From: Hymenobacter daecheongensis DSM 21074
GTDB taxonomy: Bacteria; Bacteroidota; Bacteroidia; Cytophagales; Hymenobacteraceae
DNA: 64,000 bases
Assembly (NCBI RefSeq): GCF_900141805.1
Contig: NZ_FQYN01000003.1
Location: forward strand, 520,438 to 584,437
Direction: 5' to 3'
In this document: positions 52,505 through 61,241 of the stretch, in pieces
Numbering within the stretch: the stretch's first letter is position 1
Layout of the letters: each line of letters starts with the position of its first letter
Made by a program: the position numbers and the translations under genes
The notes under the pieces: model-generated
What the model was told of the DNA's origin: nothing
The model's input: only the letters and a program-made list of their open reading frames with translations
The model's database searches: none

Positions 52505-53053
52505 ATGCCCGCCCTCCCGCCCGACCTGCGCAAAGCCCTGCTTACTCTACCTCAGAAGGAAAAAGACCAGCTGCTGACGCGACTCGTGAGCCAGGATGCA
52601 GTGCTGATGGAGCAACTCCGCTTCCGCCTGCTCGAAGGCCCCGACGCGCTGGAAGACCGCCGCCAAATGCTGCGCACCCAGATCGATGACCCCGTGCGCG
52701 GCTTCCACCAAACCCCCAACGACCTGCTGGTGATTTTGCGGCAGCTGCAGGCTCGCATCGGCTACCACGCCCGCATTACCGATGATGCTTTTGGGGAAGT
52801 GGAGCTGACGTTGCGCCTGCTCAACCAGGTTTTTGAGCACCAGCCCGCCGTGGTGAGCCGCCTGCACGGCCCCACCCAGCCGCTGCTGCAGCACTTGGCC
52901 AAACGCACCCACGAAGCCCTGCGCCAAACCGCGAAGTTGCACGCCGACTACCACCTGGAGCTGGCCGAAGACCTAAACCTGCTGCTGACGCGGCTGTTTC
53001 AGTCGGCCGCCGCGCCGCTGGCGCGGGAGTTGGGTATTCCGCCGGCCTTTTGA
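52505..53053 (+). CDS. hypothetical helical protein, 182 aa
   Basis: Predicted mostly helical and Leu-rich, with no signal peptide. It starts MPALPPDLRKALLTLPQKEK and has FHQTPNDLLVILRQLQARIG, HARITDDAFGEVELTLRLLN and a C-terminal PLARELGIPPAF. I do not recognise a family. It lies 42 bases after the sorbosone dehydrogenase gene in the same direction, so it may be cotranscribed. Confidence 0.7.
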   Translation: MPALPPDLRKALLTLPQKEKDQLLTRLVSQDAVLMEQLRFRLLEGPDALEDRRQMLRTQIDDPVRGFHQTPNDLLVILRQLQARIGYHARITDDAFGEVELTLRLLNQVFEHQPAVVSRLHGPTQPLLQHLAKRTHEALRQTAKLHADYHLELAEDLNLLLTRLFQSAAAPLARELGIPPAF

Positions 53054-53069
53054 GTTGTCGGCACGCCTG

Positions 53070-53516
53070 CTATTCTAAAGCCCGAAACACGATAGGCAGG
53101 GTGTAGGCCACGCGCACGGGTTGGCCCTGAATCTTGCCGGGGTTCCACCAGGGCATAATGCGCACCAGGCGCAGGGCTTCCTCATCCAGCCCAAAACCGA
53201 GGCCTTTAACCACTTTGGGGTCGAGGATGTGGCCGGCCTCATCTACCACAAAGCTGATGTGGACTTTGCCCGAAATGCCATTGTTCAGGGCCTCAGCGGG
53301 GTATTGTATTTTGGCCCGCAGGAATTTAGCGAAGGCCGCGTCGCCGCCGGGAAAGCCGGGCATTTCATCGGCGGCGTGGTACACGATGGGAGCAGCCGCT
53401 ACGGCGCTGCTCTGGCCGGAGCCGCTGTCGGTCAGGGCTATGGCGGTGGAAGTTTGAGCCGCCGCCGGCCCGGCAAAAAGTATCAATGATGCGAGCAACA
53501 AAGTAAAGCGGAGCAT
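53070..53516 (-). CDS. exported TonB C-terminal domain protein
   Basis: 148 aa from the ATG at 53516 (MLRFTLLLASLILF, signal peptide ending AAAQ). A TonB_C fold spans about 60-147: PGFPGGDAAFAKFLRAKIQY, GISGKVHISFVVDEAGHI, WWNPGKIQGQPVRVAYTLPI. Unlike true TonB it has a cleavable signal instead of an inner-membrane anchor and lacks a Pro-rich linker, so it is a periplasmic or surface TonB-like domain of the kind common in Bacteroidota. A TACCTTTG box lies 27 bases upstream on its strand. It is convergent with the helical protein gene. Partner unknown. Confidence 0.87.
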   Translation of the reverse strand: MLRFTLLLASLILFAGPAAAQTSTAIALTDSGSGQSSAVAAAPIVYHAADEMPGFPGGDAAFAKFLRAKIQYPAEALNNGISGKVHISFVVDEAGHILDPKVVKGLGFGLDEEALRLVRIMPWWNPGKIQGQPVRVAYTLPIVFRALE

Positions 53517-53543
53517 AGCAAATGGCGTTACTGAGCAGACAAT

Positions 53544-53551
53544 CAAAGGTA
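53544..53551 (-). promoter_or_regulatory. -7 box TACCTTTG for the TonB-like gene
   Basis: Exact TAnnTTTG on the minus strand, 27 bases before the ATG at 53516. No -33 TTTG is seen. Confidence 0.5.
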
Positions 53552-53732
53552 TGATGCGGGCCATGCGCCGCTATGAAGGCTGAGTTATGGTTGTGTTGTT
53601 GAAATGTTGGTAACATAGGCCCCGCCGCTCGTCGGCAGAAACCGCCCTGGGCAGTATCCTTTGCTGGCTAAAAACAGTACCTTAAAGCCCACACCACCCA
53701 AAGCAGCCCGGCTTTGGCTAGCTCTTTTTTCC

Positions 53733-54047
53733 ATGACCCATATTCCGACTCCCGAAAACGTGCGCGTGCCGCAGCACCTCAACGAGGAAGCGCTGCGCCA
53801 GGCGCTGGACGAGCTGAACGGCAAGATCAAAACGCTCCAGAACCGCGCCCACGCCACCACGGCCCACTCCCATCACACTTACCACGAGCACATTGCTTCA
53901 TTGGAGGCCAAGCGGGCCAAGCTCGCCGCCATGCTGGGGCCGCGCGCGGAGGCTGGCACCACGCCGCCCGCCCGCGACTCCAGTGCCTGGGACGAAATCC
54001 GGCGCGGCATCGATAACCTGCGCGAGGATCTGCGCAACATCATCTAA
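53733..54047 (+). CDS. hypothetical coiled-coil protein, 104 aa
   Basis: From the ATG at 53733 (MTHIPTPENVRVPQHLNEEA). A helical heptad-like region (LDELNGKIKTLQNRA) with a His-rich piece HSHHTYHEH precedes another helix (ASLEAKRAKLAAMLG) and a charged C-terminus. No signal or family recognised. It ends 9 bases before the following lipoprotein gene, so the two are probably one operon. The His cluster might bind metal; not shown. Confidence 0.7.
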   Translation: MTHIPTPENVRVPQHLNEEALRQALDELNGKIKTLQNRAHATTAHSHHTYHEHIASLEAKRAKLAAMLGPRAEAGTTPPARDSSAWDEIRRGIDNLREDLRNII

Positions 54048-54056
54048 CCCTTGTTC

Positions 54057-54377
54057 ATGCTGACCAAAACCACTTTCTCTCTGCTGGCCCTAGCCGCCAC
54101 CTTGCTGCTGCCGGCCTGCACGGCCCAGGAGAGCTTTCAGAATGCCGAAAACTGCGCCAAAGTGGAAGCCGGGATGAGCCAGGAGCAGGTGCGCCGCATC
54201 ATGGGGGCTCCTACGGGCAGCGATGCCGCCGCCGACAGCAGCAAAACCTGGTCGTATCTGTTCGGCAGCGCCACCGACACCCAGCCAATCCGCATCCAGT
54301 TCGGGGCCGATGGCAAAGTGGCCTCGGTGGCGTGTGCGCCCCAGGCTTCGGGCAGCGAGCGGCCTACCGGCAATTAA
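54057..54377 (+). CDS. small SmpA/OmlA (BamE)-like lipoprotein
   Basis: 106 aa. Lipobox LLLPAC at residues 16-21 with lipid Cys at 21. The mature domain has EAGMSQEQVRRIMGAP, the SmpA/OmlA helix-turn, and WSYLFGSATDTQPIRIQFGA followed by DGKVASVAC. BamE helps assemble outer-membrane beta-barrels; this short version lacks other Bam genes nearby, so only the fold is inferred. Nine bases after the coiled-coil gene. Confidence 0.78.
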   Translation: MLTKTTFSLLALAATLLLPACTAQESFQNAENCAKVEAGMSQEQVRRIMGAPTGSDAAADSSKTWSYLFGSATDTQPIRIQFGADGKVASVACAPQASGSERPTGN

Positions 54378-54418
54378 TCTGGCGGCGGCGCAGCGAATAG
54401 TCCCCCACAACAAAAGAA

Positions 54419-54576
54419 CAGCCGCAGCGCGGCGACAGGTTTGTAGAGGATTGCGCCTAGAGCAATTCAAAGCCGCGTAGCGGTGACAGAAACGCCCGAA
54501 CGGCTTTGTCACCGCTACGCGGCTTTGGTCGTTTTGCTGCCTGGCTTGCTACAAACCTGTCGCCGCTACGCGGCTG
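54419..54576. repeat. nested double-hairpin element, copy 2
   Basis: Same layout as 25931-26089: outer arms 54419-54446 and 54549-54576, inner arms 54469-54491 and 54504-54526, with the unit GCCGCGTAGCGGTGACAG repeated in opposite orientation. It fills most of the 399-base gap between the BamE-like lipoprotein and the hydrolase; the rest (to 54776) holds only the promoter at 54712. Confidence 0.9.
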
Positions 54577-54711
54577 TTCTGGCGCATTGACAGGTAGCAG
54601 GACGGGATATATGCCTGCGGCGAAAACACACGTTGACAGGCGGCTCCCCCTACCCGCTCAGCCGCTTTTTCTGCAGCTCAACCCCACTATTTACCGTTCG
54701 CCCAGAATCCC

Positions 54712-54742
54712 TTTCAACCGGCCGGCTCCGGGGCTAAGTTTG
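54712..54742 (+). promoter_or_regulatory. near-consensus promoter for the alpha/beta hydrolase
   Basis: TTTC at 54712-54715 (one base off TTTG), 19 bases, then an exact TAAGTTTG at 54735-54742, 34 bases before the ATG. Confidence 0.6.
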
Positions 54743-54776
54743 GTTCATCATTCATCGCCAACCTCTCCTTAGCCCC

Positions 54777-55736
54777 ATGAAACTCTCCGCTGCCCTCCGC
54801 CCCATCTGCGCTGCTTTGTTGCTGGCCACGGCCTCGCCGGCCGCTTTCGCCGCACCGGCCGCGCCGGCCGCCATCGGCGCCGACAACGCCGCCACGCACC
54901 CGAATTTTACGGTGAAAGTGACCGGCAAGGGCCGGCCGATGCTGCTGATTCCGGGCCTGACCTGCCCCGGCGCGGTGTGGGACGAGACGGTGGCCCGCTA
55001 CCAGCAGCAGTACCAGTGCCACGTGGTGTCGCTGGCCGGCTTCGGCGGGGCGGCGGCGCCGGCCAGCACCGAGGCGCTGCTCCAGAACGTGCGCGACCAG
55101 CTGCTGACCTACATCAAAACCCAGAAGCTGAACAAGCCCATCATCATCGGGCACAGCCTGGGCGGCTTTATGGGCCTGTGGCTGAGCGTGACGCAGCCCG
55201 AAGCCGTAGGCCCGCTGGTCATCGTCGATTCGCTGCCTTTTATGGGGGCGGTGCAGAATCCGGCCATGACGGCGGACATGGCCAAGCCGATGGCCGAAGG
55301 CATGCGCAAGCAGATGCAGCAAGGCAAAATGCCCGTCGCGGCCCAGCGCCAGATGGTGCAGAGCCTGATAACCGACACAGCCCGTATCAGCCAGGCCACC
55401 CGCTGGGGACAGGCCTCGCACCCTGGCACCGTGGCGCAGGCCATGTACGATATGCTGACCACCGACCTGCGCCCGGAGCTGGGCCGCATTCAGCAGCCGG
55501 CCCTGGTGCTCGGGGCCTGGGCCGCCTACCAGCCAATGGGGGCCACCAAGGAAAGCACGAAGGCTATTTTTGCGCAGCAATACGCCAAGCTGCTCCAGCA
55601 CCGCATCGAAATGTCGGAGGCCGGCAAGCACTTCCTGATGTGGGATGACACGCAGTGGTTCTTCGCCCAGACCGATGCCTTTCTGAAGCAGAACAGCGCC
55701 GCCGCCCCGACGAAAGCAGGCAAAAGCCGCTCGTAA
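54777..55736 (+). CDS. exported alpha/beta hydrolase
   Basis: 319 aa with a signal peptide (1-25, ending AAFAAP). Alpha/beta-hydrolase fold with the nucleophile elbow GHSLGGFMG near residue 125, oxyanion region LLIPGLTCPGAVWDE near 59-73, and the catalytic His expected near the C-terminal motif EAGKHFLMWDD. Probable periplasmic esterase or peptidase; the sequence does not tell which. A near-consensus promoter precedes it and a hairpin follows. Confidence 0.86.
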   Translation: MKLSAALRPICAALLLATASPAAFAAPAAPAAIGADNAATHPNFTVKVTGKGRPMLLIPGLTCPGAVWDETVARYQQQYQCHVVSLAGFGGAAAPASTEALLQNVRDQLLTYIKTQKLNKPIIIGHSLGGFMGLWLSVTQPEAVGPLVIVDSLPFMGAVQNPAMTADMAKPMAEGMRKQMQQGKMPVAAQRQMVQSLITDTARISQATRWGQASHPGTVAQAMYDMLTTDLRPELGRIQQPALVLGAWAAYQPMGATKESTKAIFAQQYAKLLQHRIEMSEAGKHFLMWDDTQWFFAQTDAFLKQNSAAAPTKAGKSRS

Positions 55737-55750
55737 TTCCCCTCGAAACC

Positions 55751-55790
55751 ACCGGGCCGGCCTTCCCTGCAACGAATGGTCCGGCCCGGT
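55751..55790 (+). terminator. hairpin after the hydrolase gene
   Basis: Perfect 10-bp arms ACCGGGCCGG and CCGGCCCGGT around a 20-base loop, followed by CTTTCT. Only a weak T-run, so moderate as a terminator. Confidence 0.5.
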
Positions 55791-55819
55791 CTTTCTGTCA
55801 AAATCCGTATTCTGCGCCC

Positions 55820-56899
55820 ATGTTTGCTGCTTCTCCGCGCACCCGTCTGTATTGGACGCTCCAACTTATCGGCTGGCCGCTGTATGGCGTGGCGGGGGCG
55901 GTGCTGATTGCGCTGTTCGCAGCCCGTGTCGGCATGAAAATGCGCGAAATTATCATCGTGGAGGCCACCATTGCCGTTACGATGCTGGTTTTCAGCCACC
56001 TGCTGCGGCTCTATATCCGGCACCACGCCTGGGTCCGGCTGTCGGTGGGCCAAATGCTGCCGCGCGTGCTGCTGGCCAACGCGGTGGTATCGGTGCTGAG
56101 CCAGGTGGCTATTCTGGTGCTGCTGGTGTACGTTATTCGGCTCTATACCGGCTCGCAGTACAGCTGGCAGCAGTTTGGCGGCTACGTGCTGAATACCTAT
56201 TTCGTGCTGCTGCTTTGGTCGGCCTTCTACTTCGGCCTGCACTATCTGGACAGCTACAAGCAGGCCGAAATTGACAAGTGGAAGCTGAGCGCCGCCGTGC
56301 GCGAAGCCGAAATGCGCACCCTAAAGGCCCAGATCAATCCGCATTTCATGTTCAACGGGCTCAACAACATCCGCGCCCTGGTCACGGAAGACCCCGCCCG
56401 CGCCCGCGACATGATTACGCACCTCTCCGATCTGCTGCGCTACTCCATCCAACTCAACAGTGCCGAGCAGGTGCCGCTGAGCCGCGAGCTGGAAATAGTG
56501 ACCCACTACCTGGCTCTGGAAGCCGTGCAGCTCGAAGAGCGCCTCACCTACACCATCGATGCCGAGCCGGCCGCCCTGCCGGTGCTCATTCCGCCCATGA
56601 CGCTGCAGCTGCTGGTCGAAAACGGCATCAAGCACGGCATCGCGCCCCGGCCCGCGGGCGGCCACATCCATCTCACCGCCCGCCTCGGCGCGGCCCCCGA
56701 CCAGCTGCTGATTACCGTCACCAACACCGGCCACTACGCCCCCACCGCCGGCTACGAGGGCGTGGGCCTGCGCAATGCCCAGGAGCGCCTGCACCTGCTT
56801 TTCGGCCCCAAAGCCCGCCTCACCGTGGGCAACTCCGCCACCGTGCCCGCCACCGTAGTAGCCGAGTTGGAGCTACCGGTGGGGAGTGTTGAAGGGTGA
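55820..56899 (+). CDS. LytS/YehU-type sensor histidine kinase
   Basis: Membrane sensor kinase paired with the LytTR regulator that follows. 359 aa from the ATG at 55820; the N-terminal half has four membrane segments (about 15-150) without an extracellular ligand domain. The His_kinase domain (PF06580 type) has AQINPHFMFNGLNNIRALV with phospho-His175, and ATPase motifs LQLLVENGIKHGIAP (N box) and YEGVGLRNAQERLHLLFG (G box). The stimulus is unknown. Confidence 0.93.
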   Translation: MFAASPRTRLYWTLQLIGWPLYGVAGAVLIALFAARVGMKMREIIIVEATIAVTMLVFSHLLRLYIRHHAWVRLSVGQMLPRVLLANAVVSVLSQVAILVLLVYVIRLYTGSQYSWQQFGGYVLNTYFVLLLWSAFYFGLHYLDSYKQAEIDKWKLSAAVREAEMRTLKAQINPHFMFNGLNNIRALVTEDPARARDMITHLSDLLRYSIQLNSAEQVPLSRELEIVTHYLALEAVQLEERLTYTIDAEPAALPVLIPPMTLQLLVENGIKHGIAPRPAGGHIHLTARLGAAPDQLLITVTNTGHYAPTAGYEGVGLRNAQERLHLLFGPKARLTVGNSATVPATVVAELELPVGSVEG

Positions 56900-56940
56900 A
56901 TGATAAACGGTGTAGACAGTTGGCAAAACAGCGGAATGGC

Positions 56941-56963
56941 AGCGCGAAAATCTGTTTCGCGCT
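56941..56963. repeat. short palindrome GCGCGAAAATCTGTTTCGCGC type, copy 2
   Basis: AGCGCGAAA/TTTCGCGCT arms around ATCTG, between the kinase and regulator genes; identical core to 48057-48077. Confidence 0.8.
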
Positions 56964-57012
56964 ACTGAACACCCGCTCCAATTCAAAATTCAACATTCAA
57001 AACACCTTCTAA

Positions 57013-57741
57013 ATGACGGCTTTGGTTATTGATGACTCGCGACTGGCCCGCGCGGAGCTGCGGCACCTGCTGCAGGCATTCGTCGATGTGGAGGTAGTGG
57101 GCGAAGCCCGCCACGCCGACGAAGCCCGCACCCAGATTCAGGCCTTGCAGCCCGATGTGTTGTTTCTGGACATTCACATGCCCGGCCAGAGCGGCTTCGA
57201 GCTACTGGCCTCGCTGGAAGCCGCGCCCCACGTCATCTTCACCACCGCCTACGACGAATACGCCCTGCGCGCCTTCGAGGCCAATGCCCTCGACTACCTC
57301 GTGAAGCCGGTGATGGAAGCCCGCCTGGCCACGGCCCTGGAAAAAGCCCGCGCCCGCCTCGTGGCCCCGGCCGCGCCCACGGCTCCCGAGCCCGCCGTCC
57401 TGCCACTCACGGCTCAGGACCAAGTGTTTGTGAAAGACGGTGAGCGGTGCTGGTTCGTGCGCCTAGCCGACGTGAAGTTGTTCGAAATCAACGGGAGCTA
57501 CACCCAGATTTACTTCGAAAACCACCGCCCGCTCATTCCGCGCACCCTGCAGCACCTCGAAACCCGCCTCGATCCGAAAGTTTTTTTCCGGGCCAACCGG
57601 CAGCAGATCATCAACTTGAAATGGGTGGAAAGCATCGAGCCCTGGTTCAGCAATACCCTCAAAATAAAGCTGCGCGAAGGCCCGGAGGTGGAAGTTTCGC
57701 GCAAGCAGTCGGTGCAGTTTCGGGAGTTGCTGAGCCTGTAG
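57013..57741 (+). CDS. LytTR family response regulator
   Basis: 242 aa. The receiver domain (1-118) has the acidic pair VIDDSR at 6-8 and the phosphorylation Asp53 in PDVLFLDIHMPGQSGF, plus LDYLVKPVM with the conserved Lys. The LytTR DNA-binding domain (about 140-240) has LFEINGSYTQIYFENHRP and FFRANRQQIINLKWVESIEP. Downstream of the LytS-type kinase by 113 bases; the two form a two-component system. Target genes unknown. Confidence 0.95.
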   Translation: MTALVIDDSRLARAELRHLLQAFVDVEVVGEARHADEARTQIQALQPDVLFLDIHMPGQSGFELLASLEAAPHVIFTTAYDEYALRAFEANALDYLVKPVMEARLATALEKARARLVAPAAPTAPEPAVLPLTAQDQVFVKDGERCWFVRLADVKLFEINGSYTQIYFENHRPLIPRTLQHLETRLDPKVFFRANRQQIINLKWVESIEPWFSNTLKIKLREGPEVEVSRKQSVQFRELLSL

Positions 57742-57878
57742 AGGCCAGCGGGACCGACGGTTAGCGTAAGTTTGCGGGGACTTTGGTTGAACTGTATCCT
57801 TTTAGTCTCAGTTTCAGTATAAAGTCCTAGCTGCCTGAGGCTAACCAGTCGGCATTTTTCCCGTTTTTTGCCCTTAGT

Positions 57879-58136
57879 ATGAAAATCTGCTACACCCTGG
57901 CCGCCTGTGGTTTGCTGCTCTTCGGTGCTTCCTGCTCGCACGATACCGTGAAGCAGAGCCCGCGTAAGTACAATGCCGTTTCCACCCAGTCGGTCCGCCG
58001 TCCCAACGACAAAGCTAAGTTCAAAAAGAACCGTGGTGAGGGTCTGGGCATCGATTTGAACGCCCGCAACCCTTACAAAGCCAGCACAACGAACGCCCCG
58101 AAAAAGTACAAGTACAACAACAACCCCCGCTCGTAG
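57879..58136 (+). CDS. small basic lipoprotein, 85 aa
   Basis: Lipoprotein signal MKICYTLAACGLLLFGASC with lipobox Cys at residue 19. The mature part is strongly basic with Lys, Arg and Asn/Tyr (RRPNDKAKFKKNRGEG, ending KKYKYNNNPRS) and appears disordered. No family recognised. A hairpin follows at 58164-58197 but lacks a T-run. Confidence 0.75.
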   Translation: MKICYTLAACGLLLFGASCSHDTVKQSPRKYNAVSTQSVRRPNDKAKFKKNRGEGLGIDLNARNPYKASTTNAPKKYKYNNNPRS

Positions 58137-58163
58137 TCAGGCCCGCCCTGACCCGCGCAATAG

Positions 58164-58197
58164 CACCGCCCCGGCTTGTTCGCAAGTCGGGGCGGTG
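58164..58197 (+). terminator. GC-rich hairpin after the basic lipoprotein
   Basis: 15-bp stem CACCGCCCCGGCTTG with one mismatch and a TTCG tetraloop. Without a T-run it may be a mRNA stabiliser rather than a terminator. Confidence 0.45.
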
Positions 58198-58415
58198 CCG
58201 TGTATAGAACTCGTTGAAATCTGCCTGACTGCCGGTACTTTCTCCGTTTTCGGCGGCCTGATTTTTCACTTTTTCCGGTTTCTTGACTTGTCGGTCGCGG
58301 TTAAAAGAGTTTTTCCGGCCGTTGGTCGAAAAGCCGGCGGTCCGCCGCATGCAAAGCCCCGGCCGGTGCTAAATTTACGTACCCACTCCGTCTGCCCTCG
58401 CCAAACCTGCTGATT

Positions 58416-61241
58416 ATGAACTTACTCCTACGCTACTTTTTCTTATTGGGCCTGCTGCTGGGGCCGGCGGCCACGTTTGCCCAGCAGTTGGCACCAGTTT
58501 CACCTGTGCTGCCGGGCACGCTGGTATTCCGGCTCAAGCCCGAGTTCCACGCCCAGGCCAGCACCGACTACATTGCCGTGCCCGCCCTGACTGCTGCGCT
58601 GCAAAGCATCGGGGCTACGCAGTTGCGGCAGAAGTTTCCGCGCGCCGTGCCGGCCAGCACCGAAATACCCGGCTCAGTGGAGCTGCGCCTGGTATATCAG
58701 CTTGAGTTGGCCCCGGAAGCTTCGCTGGAAAAAGCTTGCCGCGCCCTGCTCCAGACCGGCACCGTAGCCTATGCCGAGCCGCTGCGCTACCGCGCCCCGC
58801 TCTATCAGCCCAACGACCCGCTGGCCGACTCCACCAACGCCAGCGGCCAGTTCTACCTCAAAAACATTCAGGCCTACCGCGCCTGGGACGTGACCAAGGG
58901 CGATACCAGCATCGTTATCGGCATCACCGATACCGGCACGCGCTACACTCACGAGGACTTGGCCGGCCAGGTGAAGAAGAATTATGCTGACCCCATCGAC
59001 GGCCTCGACAACGACGGCGATGGCTACGTGGACAACTTCCGCGGCTGGGACGTGGCCGACAACGACAACGATGCCTCCACCAACCCCGGCGTGACGCAAC
59101 CGCTACACGGCAACCTGGTGGCGGGCTGCGCCGTGGCCCGGCCCGACAACGGCAAGGGCCTGGCCGGCGTGGCGTTCAACTGCAAGTATCTGCCGCTCAA
59201 GATTTACCCCAACACCGCCGCTGGCCGCTTCGCCGGCTTCGAGGCCATTGTGTACGCCGCCGACCACGGCTGCCAGGTCATCAACCTGTCGTGGGGCGGG
59301 CCGGGCGGCCGCTCGCAGTTTGAGCAGGACGTGGTTACCTACGCCGCCGTGAACCGCAACGCCGTGGTGGTGGCCGCCGCCGGCAACACCAACGCCGAGC
59401 TGGACTTCTATCCTGCCAGCTACGACCACGTTATATCAGTGGCGGCGCTGGCGCCGAATGACGAGAAATCCGGGCCGGCCACGTACAGCACCCACGTAGC
59501 GCTGTCGGCGCCCGGCGAGGCCGTGCTGACCGTGCTGGGCAACAACGACAGCGACTATTTTCCCGTGAATGGCTCGTCGTTTGCCGCGCCGCTGGTGGCG
59601 GGCGCGGCGGCGCTGGTGCGCACGCGCTTCCCCCAATTCACCGCCGACCAAGTGGCCGCCCAGCTGCGCCAGACCACCGACGACATCTACGCCCTGCCCG
59701 GCAACACGGGCCTGCGCGACAAGCTCGGCACCGGCCGCCTGAACGTGAGCCGGGCCGTGCGCCTCACCGACCGCCGCGAGGCCCGCGTGCTGACCACCAG
59801 CATCAGCCCCGCGCGGCCGGTGTATCTGCCCGGCGACACGCTCCGCCTCACCACGCAGGTGCAGAATCTGCTCCAGCCCATCAGTGGCCTCACGCTCACC
59901 GTCACTTCGCTGTCGTCTTACCTCACGGTGCGGCAGGGCACGTTCAGCATTGGGGCGCTGGCTACGCTGGCCACTACTACCAATGCCGCCGCGCCCTTCC
60001 GGCTGGCCGTGGCCGGCACGGTGCCCGTGAATACCCGCGCGGTGCTGCGCTACCGCTTCACAGCCGCCGGCGGCTACCAGTCCGACCAGTTTTTGACGGT
60101 GGTGCTGAACCCCGACTACGTGGTGCTCGATGCCAACGACCTGCACCTCACACTCACCAGCCGCGGCAATCTGGGCTTCGACGGGCTGGGTTCCGACTTG
60201 GGCCAGAGCGTGACGTATAAAAACAACGGGGCCTTGCTCTACGAAGGCGGCCTGATGGTGGCCACTGCTCCCACCCGCGTATCGGACCGGGTGCGCAATG
60301 ACCGCAACGTGCCCGACCAGGACTTCTACGCCCTGAGCCAGGTGGCGCTGCTCCGGCAGCCGGGGCGGGCCACGCAGGAAGCCGCCGGCGTGTTTCAGGA
60401 TTCTCTGCCCACGCTTACCCGCAACCGTACCGTAGGCCTGCGCATCCGGCAGCACGCCTACGCCTGGGCCGATGCCCCGCACCGCGACTACGTGATTGTG
60501 GAATATCAGCTCAAAAACATCACCGCCGATACGCTCAAGCCGCTTTACGCCGGCCTGTTCATGGACTGGGATATTTCGCCCGATGCCAACCGCAACGCCG
60601 CTGCCTGGGACTCGGTGCGGGCCTTGGGCTACGCCTACACGCCGGCCGCGCCCACGGTATATGCCGGGGTGAAGCTGCTGGCGGGCGGCGTGCCGGCCTG
60701 CTATTCTATTAATAATAATGCGCCGGCCAGCGCGCCCGTGTATCTGCGCAACGGGTTCAGTGCCGCCGAGAAGTTTCTCACGCTCAGCAACAAAGCCCGC
60801 CAGAGCAGCGCCGGCCTGCCCACCGCCACCGACATTTCGCAGGTAGTCGGGGCCGCCCGCGTGCGCCTTGCCCCCGGCGACTCTGTAGTGGTAGCCTTTG
60901 CCGTGCTAGGAGCCGCCACGCTGCCTGCCCTGCAGGCCGCCGCCGATGCCGCCCAATCCCGCTACAACGCTGTGGTGCTGCCAGTGCGCCGGGCGCAGTC
61001 AGCGGCCGCGTGGCAACTCTACCCCAACCCCACCTCGGGTAGCGTGCTGGTGGAGGTGCCAGATGATTTTGCAGGCCGGGAAATCCGAGTTTTGAACACG
61101 CTGGGACAGGTTGTGCTGAAGCAAAAGCTAACCAATCGTAGCACTACGCTTGAGCTGAGTGCCCAGCCCGCGGGGATATATCTGGTGCAGGTGCATGGGG
61201 CGGCCGGGGTGCTTACGCGGCGGGTGCTACTGCAGCGCTAG
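58416..61241 (+). CDS. T9SS-secreted S8 subtilisin-like serine protease
   Basis: 941 aa, signal peptide 1-22 (ATFAQ). A propeptide-like region to about 130 precedes the S8 domain with Asp172 in GITDTGTRYTHEDL, His231 in PLHGNLVAGC and Ser388 in NGSSFAAPLVAGAAALV, giving a full catalytic triad. A Ca-binding-like loop DGLDNDGDGYVDN lies between. After residue 450 come beta-sandwich regions, and the last 80 residues are a type IX sorting domain (LYPNPTSGSVLVEV, AQPAGIYLVQV). Surface or secreted protease, probably for nutrient peptides. Confidence 0.93.
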   Translation: MNLLLRYFFLLGLLLGPAATFAQQLAPVSPVLPGTLVFRLKPEFHAQASTDYIAVPALTAALQSIGATQLRQKFPRAVPASTEIPGSVELRLVYQLELAPEASLEKACRALLQTGTVAYAEPLRYRAPLYQPNDPLADSTNASGQFYLKNIQAYRAWDVTKGDTSIVIGITDTGTRYTHEDLAGQVKKNYADPIDGLDNDGDGYVDNFRGWDVADNDNDASTNPGVTQPLHGNLVAGCAVARPDNGKGLAGVAFNCKYLPLKIYPNTAAGRFAGFEAIVYAADHGCQVINLSWGGPGGRSQFEQDVVTYAAVNRNAVVVAAAGNTNAELDFYPASYDHVISVAALAPNDEKSGPATYSTHVALSAPGEAVLTVLGNNDSDYFPVNGSSFAAPLVAGAAALVRTRFPQFTADQVAAQLRQTTDDIYALPGNTGLRDKLGTGRLNVSRAVRLTDRREARVLTTSISPARPVYLPGDTLRLTTQVQNLLQPISGLTLTVTSLSSYLTVRQGTFSIGALATLATTTNAAAPFRLAVAGTVPVNTRAVLRYRFTAAGGYQSDQFLTVVLNPDYVVLDANDLHLTLTSRGNLGFDGLGSDLGQSVTYKNNGALLYEGGLMVATAPTRVSDRVRNDRNVPDQDFYALSQVALLRQPGRATQEAAGVFQDSLPTLTRNRTVGLRIRQHAYAWADAPHRDYVIVEYQLKNITADTLKPLYAGLFMDWDISPDANRNAAAWDSVRALGYAYTPAAPTVYAGVKLLAGGVPACYSINNNAPASAPVYLRNGFSAAEKFLTLSNKARQSSAGLPTATDISQVVGAARVRLAPGDSVVVAFAVLGAATLPALQAAADAAQSRYNAVVLPVRRAQSAAAWQLYPNPTSGSVLVEVPDDFAGREIRVLNTLGQVVLKQKLTNRSTTLELSAQPAGIYLVQVHGAAGVLTRRVLLQR

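Noticed and set aside
58021..58350. 109-aa minus-strand frame beyond the basic lipoprotein
   Set aside because: Overlaps the lipoprotein gene and a hairpin; no motif, no promoter and low-complexity composition.
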